From the NCBI GenBank assembly GCA_964443025.1, contig CAYUEL010000131.1:1-5153 (forward strand): DNA of 5,153 bases, read 5' to 3'. Shown in pieces: positions 1 to 5,153 of this stretch. Positions within the stretch are counted from its first letter, which is position 1; each line of letters opens with the position of its first letter. The position numbers and the translations under genes were made by a program. The DNA is from JAJFKJ01 sp964443025. GTDB taxonomy: Bacteria > Pseudomonadota > Gammaproteobacteria > JABCZS01. Below the pieces are notes generated by a model. That model was not told where the DNA came from and searched no databases. It worked only from the letters and a program-made list of their open reading frames with translations.

Positions 1-14
1 CCCCTTAAAAGGGG
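1..14 (-). terminator. Possible tyrS terminator hairpin, cut by window edge
   Basis: A perfect inverted repeat lies just after the tyrS stop codon: CCCCT and AGGGG, separated by four A/T bases. On the minus strand this would be a 5-bp G+C-rich stem four bases past the stop, where an intrinsic terminator is expected. The T-run that would complete it lies outside the window, so the call rests on the stem and its position only. The stem is short. Confidence 0.4.
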
Positions 15-18
15 GCTG

Positions 19-1215
19 TTAATTTAGGGTGACGCGGGCGAACTTCCGTTTACCTACCTGATAAACCGCCTGAGTGCCCGCTGGAACGCAATGCTTCTTA
101 TCATCGATGCGTTCACCATCAATTTTAACGCCGCCTTGCTCAATCATACGCATTGCCTCAGAAGTACTTGAAACCAACCCTGCTTTATATAGCAATTGGG
201 GAAGTAGCAGGGTCAAACCCTCTGCTTCAAGCGTGATTTCATCCATTTCATCGGGAATTTCATTACGTTTGAATTTAGTTTCAAAATCAGCCAAGGCCAC
301 TTTCCCCGCGCCTAATCCATGAAAACGATCAACAATCTCAATACCCAGTTTTACCTTCATATCACGAGGATTTGCACCTTGTTCCACTTCTTTTTTCAAT
401 ATGGCAATCTCTGCTTGCGATCTAAAACTTAATAAATCAAAGTAACGCCACATGATATTATCGGGGATTGACATGATTTTTCCGAACATTTCATTCGCCG
501 GATCAGTAATACCAATGTAATTACCGTAAGATTTCGACATCTTACGCACACCATCTAATCCCTCTAATAAAGGCATGGTTAAAATACATTGGGGCTTTTC
601 TCCGTAAAATTTTTGCAATTCACGTCCCATGAGCAAATTAAATTTTTGATCCGTACCACCGAGTTCTATATCAGCTTTTAATATGACGGAATCATATCCT
701 TGAAATAATGAATATAGAAATTCATGAATAGCAATAGGATGATTGGCTTGAAAACGCTTTTCGAAATCATCACGTTCTAACATTCGCGCAACAGTATGTG
801 TACTTGCAATTTCAACGATCTTTGCAGCGCTGAGTTTATTCATCCAACGTGAGTTATATTCAATTTTGGTGAGATGTGGATCAAGGATTTTAAATGCTTG
901 GTCGGTATAGGTTTTAGCATTAACCATGATCTGATCGCGGCTTAGGGGTGGACGTGTTTCGCTACGTCCCGTGGGATCGCCAATCATACCAGTGAAGTCG
1001 CCCACTAAAAAAATCACATCGTGACCCAACGCTTGAAATTGACGAGCCTTATTAATCAGCACGGTATGTCCTAAATGCAAGTCCGGTGCTGTGGGATCAA
1101 ACCCAACCTTCACACGCAAGCGCTTCCCGCTCTTAATCAGCGCATCAAATTCTTCCCCTACGATGATTTCATCCGTGCCCCGACGTAATTCTGCTAACTG
1201 TTTGTGGTTTTCCAT
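19..1215 (-). CDS. tyrS: Tyrosyl-tRNA synthetase (TyrZ-type)
   Basis: Cytosolic class I aminoacyl-tRNA synthetase that activates tyrosine with ATP and charges tRNA-Tyr. Counting from the chosen start (398 aa), the HIGH-type motif HLGH is at residues 47-50, GGTDQ of the tyrosine/ATP site at 186-190, KMSKS at 225-229, and an S4-like RNA-binding domain occupies about 337-398. The sequence resembles the roughly 400-residue TyrZ branch (as in Pseudomonas) more than E. coli TyrS. The frame is open for 36 more codons upstream, to an ATG at 1321-1323. I chose the ATG at 1213-1215 because AGGA precedes it by five bases and because homologues begin close to the residues equivalent to QLAELRRGTDEI; the upstream stretch resembles no known TyrRS end. 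It is divergent from mepM. All catalytic motifs are present, so the gene looks intact. Confidence 0.96.
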   Translation of the reverse strand: MENHKQLAELRRGTDEIIVGEEFDALIKSGKRLRVKVGFDPTAPDLHLGHTVLINKARQFQALGHDVIFLVGDFTGMIGDPTGRSETRPPLSRDQIMVNAKTYTDQAFKILDPHLTKIEYNSRWMNKLSAAKIVEIASTHTVARMLERDDFEKRFQANHPIAIHEFLYSLFQGYDSVILKADIELGGTDQKFNLLMGRELQKFYGEKPQCILTMPLLEGLDGVRKMSKSYGNYIGITDPANEMFGKIMSIPDNIMWRYFDLLSFRSQAEIAILKKEVEQGANPRDMKVKLGIEIVDRFHGLGAGKVALADFETKFKRNEIPDEMDEITLEAEGLTLLLPQLLYKAGLVSSTSEAMRMIEQGGVKIDGERIDDKKHCVPAGTQAVYQVGKRKFARVTLN

Positions 1216-1220
1216 AAAAA

Positions 1221-1226
1221 TCCTAC
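1221..1226 (-). promoter_or_regulatory. Ribosome binding site that sets the tyrS start
   Basis: Reading on the minus strand, GTAGGA sits five bases before the ATG at 1213-1215. The upstream in-frame ATG at 1321-1323 would place the start across the mepM start codon, and homologues lack such an extension. This site therefore supports the shorter protein. Confidence 0.65.
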
Positions 1227-1261
1227 TATAATCTAAGTTATCCATATAAAAAATGGCGTTT

Positions 1262-1290
1262 TTGCAATCCATGGCATAAACTGTTACATT
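1262..1290 (+). promoter_or_regulatory. Candidate promoter of the mepM-anmK operon
   Basis: TTGCAA (1262-1267) and TACATT (1285-1290) are each four-of-six matches to sigma-70 boxes with the ideal 17-base spacing. The predicted transcript start near 1297 gives a 25-base leader to the mepM ATG. A perfect TATAAT also occurs at 1227-1232, but its nearest -35-like element (TTGTGG, 1202-1207) is 19 bases away; it could act as an alternative upstream promoter. The 106-base gap between tyrS and mepM thus holds both divergent promoters and no other gene that I can see. Confidence 0.35.
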
Positions 1291-1301
1291 GCTTGCGTCA
1301 A
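1273..1301 (-). promoter_or_regulatory. Weak candidate tyrS promoter
   Basis: On the minus strand TTGACG (1296-1301) is a five-of-six match to a sigma-70 -35 box. Seventeen bases further is TATGCC (1273-1278), only three of six for a -10 box. This would give a leader of about 50 bases before the tyrS start. The -35 is good and the -10 is poor, so this is a suggestion only. Confidence 0.25.
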
Positions 1302-1321
1302 AAAGATAACGGATTCGACCC

Positions 1322-2611
1322 ATGTATTATAAAGCAAAATGGACACATTCGCGATTATTGCTCATTCTGGTGCTTGTTATCACCCTGCCAATCATGGCAG
1401 CAAAGATGATGAAGCCTGTAACGCCTCCTTTAGAAACATTACCAGTCATCACCCCCATTTTTAATAGTGCCAGTGTCGAACCCAAACCCAGTATTGTTAA
1501 AGCGCCTGTGTTCAATACAATTGATATTGTTATCATGCCGGGTGATACACTTGCTAAACGCTTGAACGAATATAAAATCTCCGCACGAGTAATCCATCAA
1601 ATATTACAAGATGAAATTGCACATCCTTTATTAAGCAAAATTTTCCCAGGTCAAACGCTCACATTAACCACTGATCACGCTGGTCAATTGCATCAACTGG
1701 AACAAAAAATTGATGAAACGCGTTCACTCATTGTAAATTACATCGATGAAAATTATAAAGCGGAAATACGTACAAAACCCATTACCACCTATCTAAGATA
1801 TTCACATGCCACCATCGAAAGTTCTTTATTTAATGCAGCTATTAAAGCAGATATTAACGATGCTGTTACAATGGAACTGGCTGATATTTTTGCATGGGAT
1901 ATTGATTTTGTAATGGATATTCGCCCCGGTGATCGCTTTTCTGTGTTATTTGAAGAACGCTTTGTTGATGGAAAACAAATTAGTCCAGGAAATATCTTAG
2001 CTGCTGAATTTGTGAGTCAAGGTCGTATTCATCAAGCGATTCGTTTTGAAGATACCGAAGGTCGTGTTAGTTATTACACACCCGAAGGTCGTAGCATGCG
2101 TAAAGCATTTTTACGATCACCTGTAAAATTTACTCGCATCAGCTCGCATTTCAACCCCAATCGCAAACATCCTATTCTGCATACGATACGCGCACATAAA
2201 GGTGTGGATTATGCAGCGCCTCGCGGTACCCCAGTGAAAGCTGCAGGTGATGGGAAAATTTATTTTAAAGGTGTTGAAGGCGGTTATGGTAATACGGTGA
2301 TGATCGAACACGGTCAACGTTACATGACGTTGTATGCGCATTTAAATGGTTTCGCAAAAGGAATTCAAAAGGGAACTAAAGTAAAACAAGGTCAAGTAAT
2401 TGGTTATGTTGGAAGCACAGGTTTGGCTTCGGGCCCGCATTTGCATTATGAATTCCGCGTTAACGGTGTACATAAAAACCCACTTACAGTAGAATTACCT
2501 GCATCGGATCCTATTAAACCGGAATACAAAGAAGCATTCTTGGCGCAAGCTAACAGTTTATTGGAACAAATGAGTCATCATCGTCAAACAGACATGGCAT
2601 TATTTCAATGA
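1322..2611 (+). CDS. mepM: Murein DD-endopeptidase, M23 family (MepM-like)
   Basis: Membrane-anchored periplasmic zinc metallopeptidase expected to cut peptide cross-links in peptidoglycan, making room for new strands. The 429-residue length is close to E. coli MepM (about 440). Residues 1-10 are basic and 11-27 hydrophobic, forming a signal anchor. An OapA/LysM-like wall-binding segment follows at about 67-115 (MPGDTLAKRLNEY), then a Csd3-like second domain at about 160-260. The LytM/M23 catalytic domain is at about 285-390. Its active-site set is complete: zinc ligands H292 and D296 in HKGVD, H340 in YAHLN, and H373/H375 in GPHLHYEF. The start has only a weak GGA-type ribosome site eight bases upstream, but it gives a proper signal anchor. 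The gene overlaps anmK by four bases, implying one transcript. The exact bond specificity (D,D versus other) is inferred from family and is the least certain part. Confidence 0.92.
   Translation: MYYKAKWTHSRLLLILVLVITLPIMAAKMMKPVTPPLETLPVITPIFNSASVEPKPSIVKAPVFNTIDIVIMPGDTLAKRLNEYKISARVIHQILQDEIAHPLLSKIFPGQTLTLTTDHAGQLHQLEQKIDETRSLIVNYIDENYKAEIRTKPITTYLRYSHATIESSLFNAAIKADINDAVTMELADIFAWDIDFVMDIRPGDRFSVLFEERFVDGKQISPGNILAAEFVSQGRIHQAIRFEDTEGRVSYYTPEGRSMRKAFLRSPVKFTRISSHFNPNRKHPILHTIRAHKGVDYAAPRGTPVKAAGDGKIYFKGVEGGYGNTVMIEHGQRYMTLYAHLNGFAKGIQKGTKVKQGQVIGYVGSTGLASGPHLHYEFRVNGVHKNPLTVELPASDPIKPEYKEAFLAQANSLLEQMSHHRQTDMALFQ
2608..2611 (+). promoter_or_regulatory. ATGA stop/start overlap coupling mepM and anmK
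   Basis: The mepM stop TGA (2609-2611) shares bases with the anmK start ATG (2608-2610). No convincing Shine-Dalgarno sequence precedes the anmK ATG within the end of mepM, so anmK translation probably depends on ribosomes finishing mepM. Confidence 0.75.
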
Positions 2612-3717
2612 GTAAATACATCGGTATTATGTCGGGTACCAGTTTTGATGGCATCGACGCAGTATTAATTGATTTTTCTAACGACCCACCTAAAACATTG
2701 GGTCATGTTTCAATAACGATGCCAAATGACATTCAAGCAACATTGCATCAATTATCACTGACACAACAACCTCATTTGCTGAATCATTTATACACGATGG
2801 ATGCACAACTTGGGCAACTTTACAGCGATGCCGTTCAATTACTATTAAAAAAAACGAACACGCTTGCATCTGATGTCACTGCCATTGGCTCTCATGGTCA
2901 AACCATTCGACATTTACCCAATGCAACACCTCCTTGGACTGTACAAATTGGCGACCCCAATATTATTGCAGCAAAAACAGGGATTACCACCGTGGCTGAT
3001 TTTCGTCGACGCGATGTGGCGCATGGTGGGCAAGGCGCGCCATTCGCACCTGTGTTTCATCATGCATTCATGCAAAGTCCCAATGAAAACCGCGCGGTCG
3101 TTAACATCGGTGGTTTTGCAAATATTACGTTGTTACCCAAAAGTGGAAAAGTAATTGGCTTTGATACAGGACCTGGTAATGCATTAATGGATATATGGAT
3201 GCAAACACAACAACATAAACCTTATGATGATAAAGGTTCCTATGCCGCAAGCGGAACTGTGAATAAACATTTGCTGGCACGATTATTGCAACATCCTTAT
3301 TTCGCGAAAACACCTCCCAAAAGTACGGGACGTGATGATTTTAATTTGGATTGGTTGCAAAGTATTCTGCAACAAAGTGGTACTGACATTAAACCTAGCG
3401 ATGTACAAGCCACATTATCCGAACTCACGGCATTGACCATCGCCGATGCAATTTTGCAACAACAAGCTTTTACGGAAAAATTATTTATATGCGGCGGCGG
3501 TGCTCATAATGATGATTTGCTTGAACGCATTCAACGTCATTTACCCAATACTTCTGTGCAAACAACGAGTGCATTAGGCATTCACCCTCAATTATCTGAA
3601 GCTTTTTTGATGGCGTGGCTCGCGAAACAAACGATCGAACGCAAACCTGTTGATTTGCGTAATATCACCGGAAGTACACAACCCTGTATTTTGGGTGGGG
3701 TTTATTATACTCGATAA
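2608..3717 (+). CDS. anmK: Anhydro-N-acetylmuramic acid kinase
   Basis: Cytosolic enzyme of the cell-wall recycling pathway. It hydrolyses the 1,6-anhydro ring of anhydro-MurNAc and phosphorylates it with ATP to MurNAc-6-phosphate. The 369-residue length is typical. The sugar-kinase/actin-fold signatures run in order: GTSFDG at 10-15, SHGQTIRH at 95-102, QIGDP at 113-117, VADFRRRDVAHGGQGAPF at 129-146, NIGGFANIT at 166-174, GFDTGPGNALMD at 184-195 (D186 aligns with the family's catalytic aspartate), PPKSTGR at 236-242, ELTALTIAD at 272-280 and the nucleotide-site CGGGAHND at 295-302. It begins inside the mepM stop codon. Its last 13 bases overlap the end of the convergent doc gene, and I see no terminator after it. 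Nothing suggests damage. Confidence 0.97.
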   Translation: MSKYIGIMSGTSFDGIDAVLIDFSNDPPKTLGHVSITMPNDIQATLHQLSLTQQPHLLNHLYTMDAQLGQLYSDAVQLLLKKTNTLASDVTAIGSHGQTIRHLPNATPPWTVQIGDPNIIAAKTGITTVADFRRRDVAHGGQGAPFAPVFHHAFMQSPNENRAVVNIGGFANITLLPKSGKVIGFDTGPGNALMDIWMQTQQHKPYDDKGSYAASGTVNKHLLARLLQHPYFAKTPPKSTGRDDFNLDWLQSILQQSGTDIKPSDVQATLSELTALTIADAILQQQAFTEKLFICGGGAHNDDLLERIQRHLPNTSVQTTSALGIHPQLSEAFLMAWLAKQTIERKPVDLRNITGSTQPCILGGVYYTR

Positions 3718-4100
3718 CCATTGCGTCTGTACCAGCACGCAAGATCATGCTCAGAAATATATTTTTCAGCCACTTTAATAAAGACACTTACTTTTTCTTC
3801 TTCATTTACACTGATATCGTATCCATTTGTTATTAAAAAAGTACGAGAAACAACATATGCCGTTCTTTTATTACCATCAAAAAATGGGTGATTATTTGCC
3901 ATGTGATAACCATAAGCAGCGGCTAAAGAAAATATATCTATGCTTTCATCTTTATGATAATGGTACAAATTCTTAGGATGATCTAAAGCCGACTCTAATA
4001 ATCCTTGATCTCTAATGCCATCTACGCCACCGTGTTCCACAATTTGTCCAGCATGAATAGCATACGCTGTAATCTCAAGAATCCATTCTGGCTCAGACAT
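3705..4100 (-). CDS. doc: Doc/Fic-family toxin of a type II toxin-antitoxin module
   Basis: A 131-residue death-on-curing family protein. The Fic/Doc active loop HPFFDGNKR occupies residues 71-79, with the catalytic histidine H71, D75, and N77/K78/R79 for phosphate binding. Lysine replaces the glycine of the AMP-transferring Fic motif (HPFxxGNGR), as in phage P1 Doc, which phosphorylates EF-Tu and stops translation. The same activity here is inferred. The N-terminal HGGVDGIRDQGLLESAL (23-39) is also typical of chromosomal Doc proteins. The gene starts 23 bases after the antitoxin stop, with AGG nine bases before the ATG, so the two are co-transcribed. The toxin being second is the usual order for Doc modules. 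The stop lies 13 bases inside anmK on the opposite strand. The active site and length look complete, so the toxin is probably functional. Confidence 0.9.
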   Translation of the reverse strand: MSEPEWILEITAYAIHAGQIVEHGGVDGIRDQGLLESALDHPKNLYHYHKDESIDIFSLAAAYGYHMANNHPFFDGNKRTAYVVSRTFLITNGYDISVNEEEKVSVFIKVAEKYISEHDLACWYRRNGYRV

Positions 4101-4115
4101 TTTAAACTACCTACT

Positions 4116-4131
4116 TTAATTATTTAATTAT
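4116..4131. repeat. 8-bp tandem repeat at the antitoxin stop codon
   Basis: TTAATTAT occurs twice head to tail (4116-4123, 4124-4131) and carries the antitoxin's last two Asn codons and its TAA stop. Losing one unit would recreate the same stop, so the repeat would alter the antitoxin-toxin spacing but not the antitoxin protein. It may be chance in A+T-rich DNA. Confidence 0.6.
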
Positions 4132-4381
4132 TTTTGATATGAGGCTCAATTTGACTATCATGCGCGAGTGCTTTCAATACATTGCGATCTTCCCGCATCA
4201 CTCGTTGTGCTATTTCCATTTGTTTAATAAATTGTTCATTGTAAGGCGTAAGTTCATACCCGTGGGGTGTTTCTATCACATAAAGATAATCCCCTTTAGC
4301 CACTTTTAACTTATGCATAACCTCTTTTGGCAACGTAATGCCAGCAGAACTGCCTACAGTGGTGATTTTGGCTTTTAACAT
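4124..4381 (-). CDS. AbrB/SpoVT-type antitoxin, Doc partner
   Basis: An 85-residue protein expected to bind and neutralise the adjacent Doc toxin and repress the module's promoter. Residues 2-47 form an AbrB/MazE swapped-hairpin DNA-binding domain, shown by KITTVGSSAGITLPKEV followed by the LKVAKGDYLYV strand. The segment ETPHGYELTPYNEQF and the tail RVMREDRNVLKALA (about 61-74) match the 'doc partner' addiction-antidote family, whose C-terminal part is presumed to contact the toxin. The start is well supported by an AGAGGA ribosome site six bases upstream. Classic P1 Doc is paired with Phd, so this is the alternative, AbrB-type partnership. I did not find the (S/T)xxxE(G/N) inhibitory motif of Fic regulators, so inhibition probably works by another contact. 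No standard gene symbol is assigned. Confidence 0.87.
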   Translation of the reverse strand: MLKAKITTVGSSAGITLPKEVMHKLKVAKGDYLYVIETPHGYELTPYNEQFIKQMEIAQRVMREDRNVLKALAHDSQIEPHIKNN

Positions 4382-4399
4382 GACTTATCCTCTTTGTTA

Positions 4400-4424
4400 C
4401 TTATATTATAACAGATATTATAAG
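4400..4424 (-). promoter_or_regulatory. Promoter and probable operator of the toxin-antitoxin module
   Basis: A 25-bp imperfect palindrome: arms CTTATATTAT and ATATTATAAG on the plus strand pair at nine of ten positions around a 5-base centre. Within it ATATTATAA occurs twice as a perfect direct repeat with a 12-base period (4403-4411, 4415-4423). On the minus strand each repeat contains TATAAT (4405-4410 and 4417-4422), and the one nearer the gene has an upstream TGT, giving an extended -10. No good -35 is seen. Transcription would start near 4398, about 17 bases before the antitoxin start. A symmetric element over the -10 box is what an autorepressing AbrB-type antitoxin would use; binding is inferred. 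Confidence 0.6.
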
Positions 4425-4477
4425 CCACGTCTAAGAATAGTTTTCCTTATAAAATAACAGGTTACCAGTGGCGATCC

Positions 4478-4891
4478 TTAAACAGAAAAAGACGATCCGC
4501 ATCCGCAGGTAGTCTGCGCATTCGGATTGCGAATAATGAACTGAGCGCCGGCAATACCTTCGGTATAATCAATCTCGGAACCCATTAAATATTGATAACT
4601 GAGTGGATCGATCAATAGTAATACTTGAGCCATTCCTCCCGAACCACCCCCTTCATCGTCCTCATCATCATTATTTTCTTCACCCAGTTCCCGAGCAACA
4701 ACTTGGTCATCCGGGTTGACCTTTTCATCAAACGTAAAGCCGTATTGAAACCCTGAACACCCACCCCCGGTGATATACACACGTAGTTTGAGCTCTGGAT
4801 TATGCTCTTCATCGATCAATGCCTTGACCTTGCGCGCCGCGGCCTCGGTAAAGTTAACGCCAGGTAATTGTTTTAAAGCGGGTTCGCCCAT
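4478..4891 (-). CDS. erpA: Iron-sulfur cluster insertion protein ErpA with an acidic/Gly insertion
   Basis: A-type Fe-S carrier in the cytosol that passes clusters to target enzymes, such as those of isoprenoid synthesis. The three cluster-ligand cysteines are present: C45 in TGGGCSGFQYGFTFDEKV and C129/C131 in the terminal CGCGSSFSV. DYTEGIAGAQFIIRNPNA (109-126) is typical ErpA. The start at 4889-4891 has GAGGAG six bases upstream. The protein has 137 residues against about 114-116 in the family. The spacing from the first to the second cysteine is 84 instead of the 64 I count in E. coli ErpA; the excess is an insertion at about residues 69-88 holding eight acidic residues and a Gly/Ser run. 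The reading frame is open through it and family sequence resumes exactly (LLLIDPLSYQYL), so it is not a frameshift. No clear terminator follows; transcripts could continue into the toxin-antitoxin module. Confidence 0.95.
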   Translation of the reverse strand: MGEPALKQLPGVNFTEAAARKVKALIDEEHNPELKLRVYITGGGCSGFQYGFTFDEKVNPDDQVVARELGEENNDDEDDEGGGSGGMAQVLLLIDPLSYQYLMGSEIDYTEGIAGAQFIIRNPNAQTTCGCGSSFSV

Positions 4892-4896
4892 ATAAT
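4868..4896 (+). promoter_or_regulatory. Predicted hemJ promoter inside the 5' end of erpA
   Basis: TTGTTT (4868-4873), a 17-base spacer, and a perfect TATAAT (4891-4896). The predicted start near 4903 gives hemJ a leader of about 39 bases. The -35 box is only three of six. The -10 box abuts the erpA start codon, and the element overlaps the erpA promoter footprint from the opposite direction. Confidence 0.5.
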
Positions 4897-4913
4897 GCTC
4901 CTCATATACAATA

Positions 4914-4942
4914 AGTATACCATTTTATGAAGGAATATTTAA
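4914..4942 (-). promoter_or_regulatory. Predicted erpA promoter (extended -10)
   Basis: On the minus strand TATACT (4914-4919) is a five-of-six -10 box preceded by TGG, the extended -10 pattern TGn. A weak -35-like TTAAAT (4937-4942) lies 17 bases upstream. Transcription would start near 4907, leaving a leader of about 16 bases that contains the GAGGAG ribosome site. Confidence 0.5.
4930..4934 (+). promoter_or_regulatory. Ribosome binding site that sets the hemJ start
   Basis: AAGGA ends seven bases before the ATG at 4942. An in-frame ATG at 4927 would add MKEYL, but it lies just upstream of this site and has no ribosome site of its own. The start at 4942 is therefore preferred; the adjacent ATG at 4945 remains possible. 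Confidence 0.65.
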
Positions 4943-5153
4943 TGATGCTATGGATCAAAGCGTTTCACATTATCGCCATGGTGGCTTGGATGAGCGGTCT
5001 TTTATACCTTCCTCGGCTGTTTGTTTACCACAGTCTGACCACCGACACCCCCGGCAAAGAACGTTTTAAAGTGATGGAGCGCAAGCTTTACTATTATATA
5101 ATGACACCCGCGATGATCCTTACCATTATTTTTGGTTTATGGTTATTAATCCC
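4942..5153 (+). CDS. hemJ: Protoporphyrinogen IX oxidase HemJ, N-terminal half
   Basis: Inner-membrane enzyme of the HemJ (formerly UPF0093) family. It oxidises protoporphyrinogen IX to protoporphyrin IX, the step before iron insertion in haem synthesis, and replaces HemG/HemY in many bacteria. Only 70 complete codons lie in the window; the family is about 140-150 residues, so roughly half is missing beyond the right edge. The visible part is diagnostic: KAFHIIAMVAWMSGLLYLPRLFVYH (6-30), given here as the first membrane helix plus following loop, with H9 matching the conserved histidine reported as a haem ligand and R25 in LPRLFVYH. A charged loop (GKERFKVMERKLYYY) follows, then a second membrane helix from about residue 54. 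The truncation is an effect of the window. It is divergent from erpA, consistent with both serving iron-cofactor supply. Confidence 0.93.
   Translation, partial: MMLWIKAFHIIAMVAWMSGLLYLPRLFVYHSLTTDTPGKERFKVMERKLYYYIMTPAMILTIIFGLWLLI

Noticed and set aside
1216..1323. 36-codon N-terminal extension of tyrS starting at an ATG opposite the mepM start
   Set aside because: Homologues start at the residue equivalent to the ATG at 1213-1215, which has a good AGGA site. The extension would consume the whole divergent promoter region and resembles no TyrRS sequence.
3125..3313. Small open frame on the minus strand inside anmK
   Set aside because: It lies opposite strongly conserved anmK motifs, has no ribosome site, and its translation resembles nothing known. 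Similar antisense frames within mepM were dismissed for the same reason.
4425..4477. Terminator between erpA and the antitoxin gene
   Set aside because: Only short 4-7 base palindromes (for example GGTTACC) are present, with no stable stem followed by a T-run, so no terminator is called.
4625..4645. Internal translation start in erpA after a GGGAGGA sequence
   Set aside because: The Shine-Dalgarno-like bases touch the ATG (Met87), too close for initiation, and the product would lack the first cluster cysteine. The match comes from the Gly codons of the insertion.
4612..4812. 66-codon open frame within erpA on the same strand
   Set aside because: It is a frame shadow of erpA with no ribosome site and no recognisable protein. 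The erpA frame is clearly real on both sides of the insertion.
4914..4938. Possible IscR-type operator (CC...GG pair) between erpA and hemJ
   Set aside because: The CC and GG pairs are only 10 bases apart and the inner bases are not symmetric. The spacing does not fit the motif as I know it.

Overview
The window looks like chromosomal DNA from an AT-leaning gammaproteobacterium. The evidence is the set and order of core genes: a TyrZ-type tyrosyl-tRNA synthetase, an M23 endopeptidase, anhydro-MurNAc kinase (AnmK), the Fe-S carrier ErpA and HemJ. As I recall, Pseudomonas and relatives keep the same neighbourhood (tyrZ, M23 peptidase, anmK, erpA), which supports the assignments. The moderate A+T content and the protein flavour would fit a Legionella/Coxiella-like lineage, but I cannot fix the genus from sequence alone.

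Layout. tyrS (19-1215, minus) reads out of the left edge. It is divergent from a two-gene plus-strand operon, mepM (1322-2611) and anmK (2608-3717), joined by a 4-base ATGA stop/start overlap. Next come two minus-strand genes forming a toxin-antitoxin module: an AbrB/SpoVT-type antitoxin (4124-4381) followed by a Doc/Fic toxin (3705-4100). The end of the toxin gene overlaps the end of anmK by 13 bases. The module has its own -10 elements inside a 25-bp imperfect palindrome. Upstream of it is erpA (4478-4891, minus), divergent from hemJ (4942 onward, plus), which is cut by the right edge after 70 codons.

How the genes relate. MepM cuts peptidoglycan cross-links and AnmK recycles anhydro-MurNAc from wall turnover, so their coupling makes a cell-wall remodelling and recycling operon. 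ErpA delivers Fe-S clusters and HemJ performs the penultimate step of haem synthesis, so the right-hand divergent pair concerns iron cofactors; their predicted promoters overlap face to face. TyrS is housekeeping.

The accessory element is the Doc/AbrB pair, wedged between the convergent ends of anmK and erpA. No transposase, integrase, tRNA, rRNA or CRISPR array is visible. I see no wholly undescribed system. The most unusual features are a roughly 20-residue acidic/glycine-rich insertion within ErpA, the compact TA cassette with its palindromic promoter, and the overlapping erpA/hemJ promoters.
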